Source of the DNA: Tetranychus cinnabarinus
Taxonomy: Eukaryota; Arthropoda; Arachnida; Trombidiformes; Tetranychidae
NCBI GenBank assembly: GCA_022266195.1
Contig: WHVY01000002.1
Coordinates: 4,851,001-4,915,000 of the forward strand
Direction: 5' to 3'
DNA: 64,000 nucleotides
A program made the position numbers and the translations under genes. Every line of letters starts with the position of its first letter. The first letter of the stretch is position 1. The notes below the pieces were generated by a model. That model worked only from the letters and a program-made list of their open reading frames with translations, made no database searches and was not told the origin of the DNA. This document shows, piece after piece, positions 59,719 to 64,000 of this stretch.

Positions 59719-60123
59719 ATGTTGCCATCAAACGTTGTTATCCATACGCAAAGTGATGAACAAGTGTTGAATGTAAGGATGTTTGTGATAAATGGTAATG
59801 ATGGATGTTTAAAGGCAATTGATGATGATGATGAGGAGAAGGCGAAAGAAACACTAGATTTACAGAGATATAAATGTATATGTATTTCATGTTTTACTCT
59901 CGCTTGGATTCCTCTTTACTCTCTGTGGTTTCTCATCATCATTACCCTCATCTCTCTGCTTCTTCACTGGAGTAACTGTCATCATTATCATCATTGTCAT
60001 CATGTTGATAACAACATTTCTGGTTCAACTTTAACCATCAACATTGGTCAAAATGTTGTCACTTTTTTCTCTCTGGTCCCTCTTCTTCCAACATTGATGA
60101 TCATCATAATGATTGCAAGATGA
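59719..60123 (+). CDS. Uncertain hydrophobic ORF with GPCR TM6-TM7-like layout
   Basis: An open frame whose first ATG (59719) is followed by MLPSNVVIHTQSDEQVLN. A Gly/Asn/acidic loop rich in Asp and Glu comes next. Then RYKCICISCFTLAWIPLYSL leads into a 30-residue hydrophobic stretch. A His/Cys-rich linker with a possible N-glycosylation site (NNISG) follows, then a second hydrophobic stretch (TFFSLVPLLPTLMIIIMI). The F-x-L-x-W-x-P wording and the spacing to the next helix recall helices 6 and 7 of rhodopsin-family receptors. However, helices 1-5 and the NPxxY motif are not seen, and the flanking DNA is simple-sequence rich. It could be an exon of a larger gene or a chance frame. Confidence 0.25.
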   Translation: MLPSNVVIHTQSDEQVLNVRMFVINGNDGCLKAIDDDDEEKAKETLDLQRYKCICISCFTLAWIPLYSLWFLIIITLISLLLHWSNCHHYHHCHHVDNNISGSTLTINIGQNVVTFFSLVPLLPTLMIIIMIAR

Positions 60124-63100
60124 GGTGTAAAATATCGTGTAAAAATAATTTACTGATTAACCTAAAAGAAACAAGTTGACTTTGTTGATCTGATAACAAA
60201 CTTGTCCATAGTTTCACTTAATGATGTTTCAATGATGACAATGATGAGGATGATAAGAAGGATGGAAAGAGTGAACAAGAGAAGAAGAAGAAAAAACTAA
60301 GGAAAAATGTTGAGCTTTCTTTTATAGAAATAAAAGTATAAATGCCTTTTTCCATCCTATATTCATGGAATCATCATTTACTGTCTTGGTGGTTTGGTCA
60401 TCATGACCAAAGGTAAAAGTCGAGTGAAAAGATTAAAAATTAATTTGATTAACCAGTTGGATTGATTAATGATGATGAATGCGCTAATCAATATCTTAAT
60501 TTGAAAAGAAGAAGAAAAATTTTAAACTTTTTTTTCCTTTTCTTTTCCGAGTTTTACTCATTTCCATAATTTGTTCATTTGATTTGTTTCTTGAAAAATT
60601 GATTTGACAAAAAAAAAGGTTCAACCGTAAACAAGGTAAACATTGTATTTAATAATAGGTTAAGAAACGTTATTTTGATTGTATTATTTTACAAGGTAAA
60701 TCTGTTGAATTTCATGTTAAAATAAAGCAAAAGGTTGAAAAGGTTTATAGACGCAAAGGAAGAGAAAAGGTAAAAAAAAAGAAAAGAAGAAAAGATTGTT
60801 ATCAATTGATTGATTGGAAAAGTTTGGCTTTTTTTCTGTGTAATTCAGTAGCTGGAGAACAAAAAAAAGGAAAAACTCAGCTTCTTGAATGAGCTCGTCC
60901 CAGAATAGGCGGAGTTTTTCAACTGCCCAACAAAACTTGTATTATCATTGGAACAAGTAAAAGATTAAAACGGCTTGTTTGAGAAAATAAGAAAATGGCA
61001 TTTTTCGAACTTTATTTTCTAGCTTTCGTTTCTTTGATTCTTCTAAGATTGTCCAGTCACTTTGACTGCTTTTGTCTTCTGTTGACCAAACTTATGCAAC
61101 TTTTCGTAAACCCTTTTCGGGTCTTCTTTTGACTCGACTTTGTCTTTGAGTTTGCATTCTTGGCCAGATAATTAGTCGATTGCGACTGGGAAATTTGTTT
61201 CATTGTGAATATCAATTTCTGGTACAAAACGGGTTACGCTAATTAACAGCATAAATTAAGTTGAAATGATGTGAAGACCTTTAAATGGTCCTTTTTACTT
61301 GTGGTCATAAGCTACCTTTAGCTAACAAAAAGTAAAAAGATTAAGGTGATGAGAGTTGAAAAGGGTTAAAGTTTAAGGTTAAATGGGTTAGGCTGTGATT
61401 GAATTGAGTCAGGCTTTAGAAGTGATCAGTGAGCTTTAGTAATTATTGGCTATTGTTGCTTCAGTGGAGTGACCCTTTGATGCTGCCTCTTGTCCAAAAG
61501 TAAATTAACTAGTACAGTTCAATTGTTCAACTTTTTTTTCGCTTCAAATTATAATTACTGACAGTTTTTTTCCTTCCTTCCTTCACTCAGATCAAATTTC
61601 CAACTGTGACCAATAATTACAGTCATTTGGTTATCTGTCCAAGAGAAAAAAAAGAGCTTCAATTTGTTTAAAGAAGACAAAATGAAAACTCGAAATTTTG
61701 AGCAAACTTTGGCGCACCTCATCACTGACATGCACTTAAATTGTGAAAATTCACAAAAATTCTAATCTCAAAACTCAACATTTCAAAATGTGTCAAACGA
61801 CTATGGTTAAGCCAACTATCGTCGCTTCAAGTTCTTCACCGATTAGCACTGCTCTACTGGCAACATTTCTCAAACTGCCCAGAATTTTATGCAAAATTAT
61901 TCACCAGCTTTTCTCATCATCTTAAAGCTCATTTCTTTTCTTGAACCTTTCCGTTATCGAATGGATCAAGGGCAGCTTCCAAGCTCTAAAATAATAAAGA
62001 TAATATCAGAATCCAAAGTTTTGTAACCAATTTTTTGTCATTTCTGCACAAAAAATTATCAATTCATCAATTCAATGGAATCCGATAAAACCGATAAAAG
62101 CAACGAATTGCCCCGACAATCGATAAAATTTTTTACGATTTCGTCGAAACTATTAGATATTGAAGGAAATTAATGCGAAAGATATTTTCTTTTAATTTTT
62201 GGGTCTTTTAGTAACTAGCACTCTCACACCTGCATTTTGAGATTTCTGTATGACTTGAGAATAATTGACTTTGAAAAAATCCACCAAAGCAATCAGTAAA
62301 TTATTGTATTTCAATGGAAATTTCATTCAGAAACCAAAATCGAAAATTTCATTCACATTACATTCAACTAAAATCCGAACTTGTAATTGAATTTTCGGCA
62401 AAAACTTTTTTGGAAAAGTTTAGCTTCTAGAAACTGAAAGTTGATATCAAAACTGAACTTTAGGAACTTTGAGTTTTATAGTTTAAAATCGAGATTTATT
62501 ACATCCATTAATACGAAAGTGAATGAATGTTCATTGCAAACTGGCCATTTCTAAATGAGACGCAATCGTTTTGGCCTTTTACCTAAACATTATTTACTTT
62601 TAATTAGTGCTTTTTGAATGTACTTCAAGTGTAAAAGGTATGATGGAATCACGCTTAACCCATTCAATTGAAATTAGGTTACCCAATTAAGATAATTTGG
62701 CATTAAATGGATTAACATTCGTCACCATCTGAATCACGTACTTAAACTTTTGTTTTCCTAACGTTCCACCATTTAATAACAGTTAACCATAACTAAATGA
62801 ATTTCGATTAAATTTTGTTATTTTTTCGCCAAATTCAATCTAATCAATTAATCTTATTGGTACATCAAGTGAAATAAATGAAACTCTGGTCAATCATTGA
62901 ATCAAAACCTTGACATGAACGGATATGTTTTTAGATTAAAGGTGAATGATGATTTCAACATTTACCTGAGCAAAGATAACCTTCAATCGGTTCCAATTGT
63001 TAATGTTGCAGTGATTTACTCGTACAATAAGATTGCGACTCTTGACCAAACATTTAATTTGGTAAACAATTAAAAGTCAATTTAAAAAGCCTTGATCGAT

Positions 63101-63172
63101 GTTGATAAATGAAATTAAAGTTATAATAAATAGCTAATGTTTGCTTGATTAGATGATTAGTTGAGAGTTAAA
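60124..63172. other. Gene-poor interval, last part
   Basis: AT-rich DNA with no gene recognised. It includes several (A/C)AAGGTAAA words, poly-A/T runs and the immediate upstream region of the gene at 63173. The frame at 61743-61925 lacks features. Confidence 0.45.
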
Positions 63173-63922
63173 ATGTTCAAGTTGATTCTTTATTTGATTC
63201 CAAGTGTAATTGGAGTAAACTGTTTATCAATTGATACTTTGTTCATCAAGTGTTTAAATGATTCAAATCCAGTAAGTTCATCTAAATTGAGTGGAAATCA
63301 ATTTAAACCAATTGATGTAAATCAAAGAAAAGTTGATTCGGTTGCTGTTAAAAGTGATACTTTGGACAAACTTGATTCAATTGTGGTTAAAGCGAAACAC
63401 GATAATCGTGAATGGACCCCTAAATGGTCACCTGAAAAGCCAGTTAAAGTGATTAAAGTAACAGCTGAACCAGTGAAAGATGGTCAAGTAAAAGATGGAG
63501 TAAAAATTGTTAAAGCAAAGGAAAAAGATGCAAATTCAAATGATAAAAGTTTAATCAGTCCGGGTATCAGTTTTCACGAATTAGAGTCAACACCAGTCAA
63601 CAGGCCAACCGGCTTGTACACAGGTCGACCAGTCGAGTTCAAGACTCTTGACCCTTGGGAGAGTGCAAATCGTAAATCAAAGAAAGTCAAAGACGAATCA
63701 TTGGCTTACTTGATACGAGCCAAGTACATGCCCATCCATTGGCGTTTCTGGATGCACAAGGGGCGACCCTTTAGGTTGAGAAAACCTTGGTTAGTCTCGT
63801 ACAATTCACGAAACCTGAAAAGTCTTTTATTTCATCAATTTTGTCAACCAACTGGCCAATGGAAATTTGGACATCTTTTTGGCAGCGGTTTGGACGCTTT
63901 CTGGCCAACCTTTTATCATTAA
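63173..63922 (+). CDS. Predicted secreted protein of unknown function (249 aa)
   Basis: The open frame extends further upstream, but the first ATG is at 63173. From it the product starts MFKLILYLIPSVIGVNC, a good signal peptide. The mature part is Lys/Asp/Val-rich, with loosely repeated VK segments (VKVIKVTAEPVKDGQVKDGV). Then comes a basic, aromatic C-terminal region (LIRAKYMPIHWRFWMHKGRP and FRLRKPWLVSYN), ending WKFGHLFGSGLDAFWPTFYH. No domain I recognise. It has two Cys after the signal region (in IKCLND and FCQPTG). The TATAATAAATAG sequence about 50 bp upstream could be part of a promoter. A single-exon coding region is assumed; an acceptor further upstream cannot be excluded. Confidence 0.6.
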   Translation: MFKLILYLIPSVIGVNCLSIDTLFIKCLNDSNPVSSSKLSGNQFKPIDVNQRKVDSVAVKSDTLDKLDSIVVKAKHDNREWTPKWSPEKPVKVIKVTAEPVKDGQVKDGVKIVKAKEKDANSNDKSLISPGISFHELESTPVNRPTGLYTGRPVEFKTLDPWESANRKSKKVKDESLAYLIRAKYMPIHWRFWMHKGRPFRLRKPWLVSYNSRNLKSLLFHQFCQPTGQWKFGHLFGSGLDAFWPTFYH

Positions 63923-64000
63923 CTCGGGGAGAAGAGTGAAAGTTTTTTTGACAAATACCATTAATTTACTTGATTAATAGTTTCAATTGACGACTTTATC

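Noticed and set aside
1..64000. tRNA genes and CRISPR arrays
   Set aside because: No cloverleaf with a GGTTCGANTCC-type B box and no regularly spaced direct repeats were seen. A tRNAscan-SE run would settle the tRNA point.

Overview
This is an AT-rich animal nuclear sequence. It has spliced genes with mostly short GT-AG introns (about 50-100 bp, a few longer) and long gene-poor stretches. The gene set (NK1-class homeobox, SoxB, INF2/Formin-3, PRPF6, apoD-like lipocalin, trypsin-like protease, DEG/ENaC channel) points to an arthropod. Compact introns and the ENaC and lipocalin styles make a mite (chelicerate, perhaps a spider mite) my best guess; this is inference, not proof.

Layout. At 1-7746 a DEG/ENaC-type channel gene is present as two same-strand pieces, separated by about 6.9 kb of mobile DNA. 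That element carries a CACTA/Tnp2-like transposase (4726-7053, +) and, divergent from it, two tandem paralogous spliced genes (3331-4565 and 1483-3027, -). The second of these has an in-frame stop. An 8-bp GC-rich string, TACCCGGG, sits at both edges as a candidate target duplication. At 9767-13752 (-) lies a slouch/NK1 homeobox gene whose 3.2-kb intron splits the homeodomain and carries a fragment resembling the 3' end of 28S rRNA. At 19111-20380 (-) is a four-coding-exon apoD-type lipocalin, and at 22458-22838 (+) a small membrane protein.

24379-31885 (+) is an eight-exon INF2/Formin-3 formin, followed by a 260-bp Tc1/mariner-type fold-back MITE (32248-32507) and intronless PRPF6 (33025-35856, +). 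Two nearly identical intronless SoxB1 genes follow (35984-36880 and 39680-40666, both -). Between them are scrambled relics of the formin 3' exon and of PRPF6. I read this as a tandem duplication of a formin-3'-end/PRPF6/Sox block in which only the Sox copy stayed intact. A secreted trypsin-like protease (40772-42796, -) comes next.

42.8-63.1 kb is a gene-poor interval. It holds microsatellites, a dispersed repeat in both orientations, an 18S-rRNA-like fragment near 56.1 kb and one possible hydrophobic ORF (59.7-60.1 kb). A predicted secreted protein of unknown function closes the window (63173-63922, +).

All exon joins were made by eye from splice consensus and reading-frame phase. Family assignments come from recognised motifs, not database searches.
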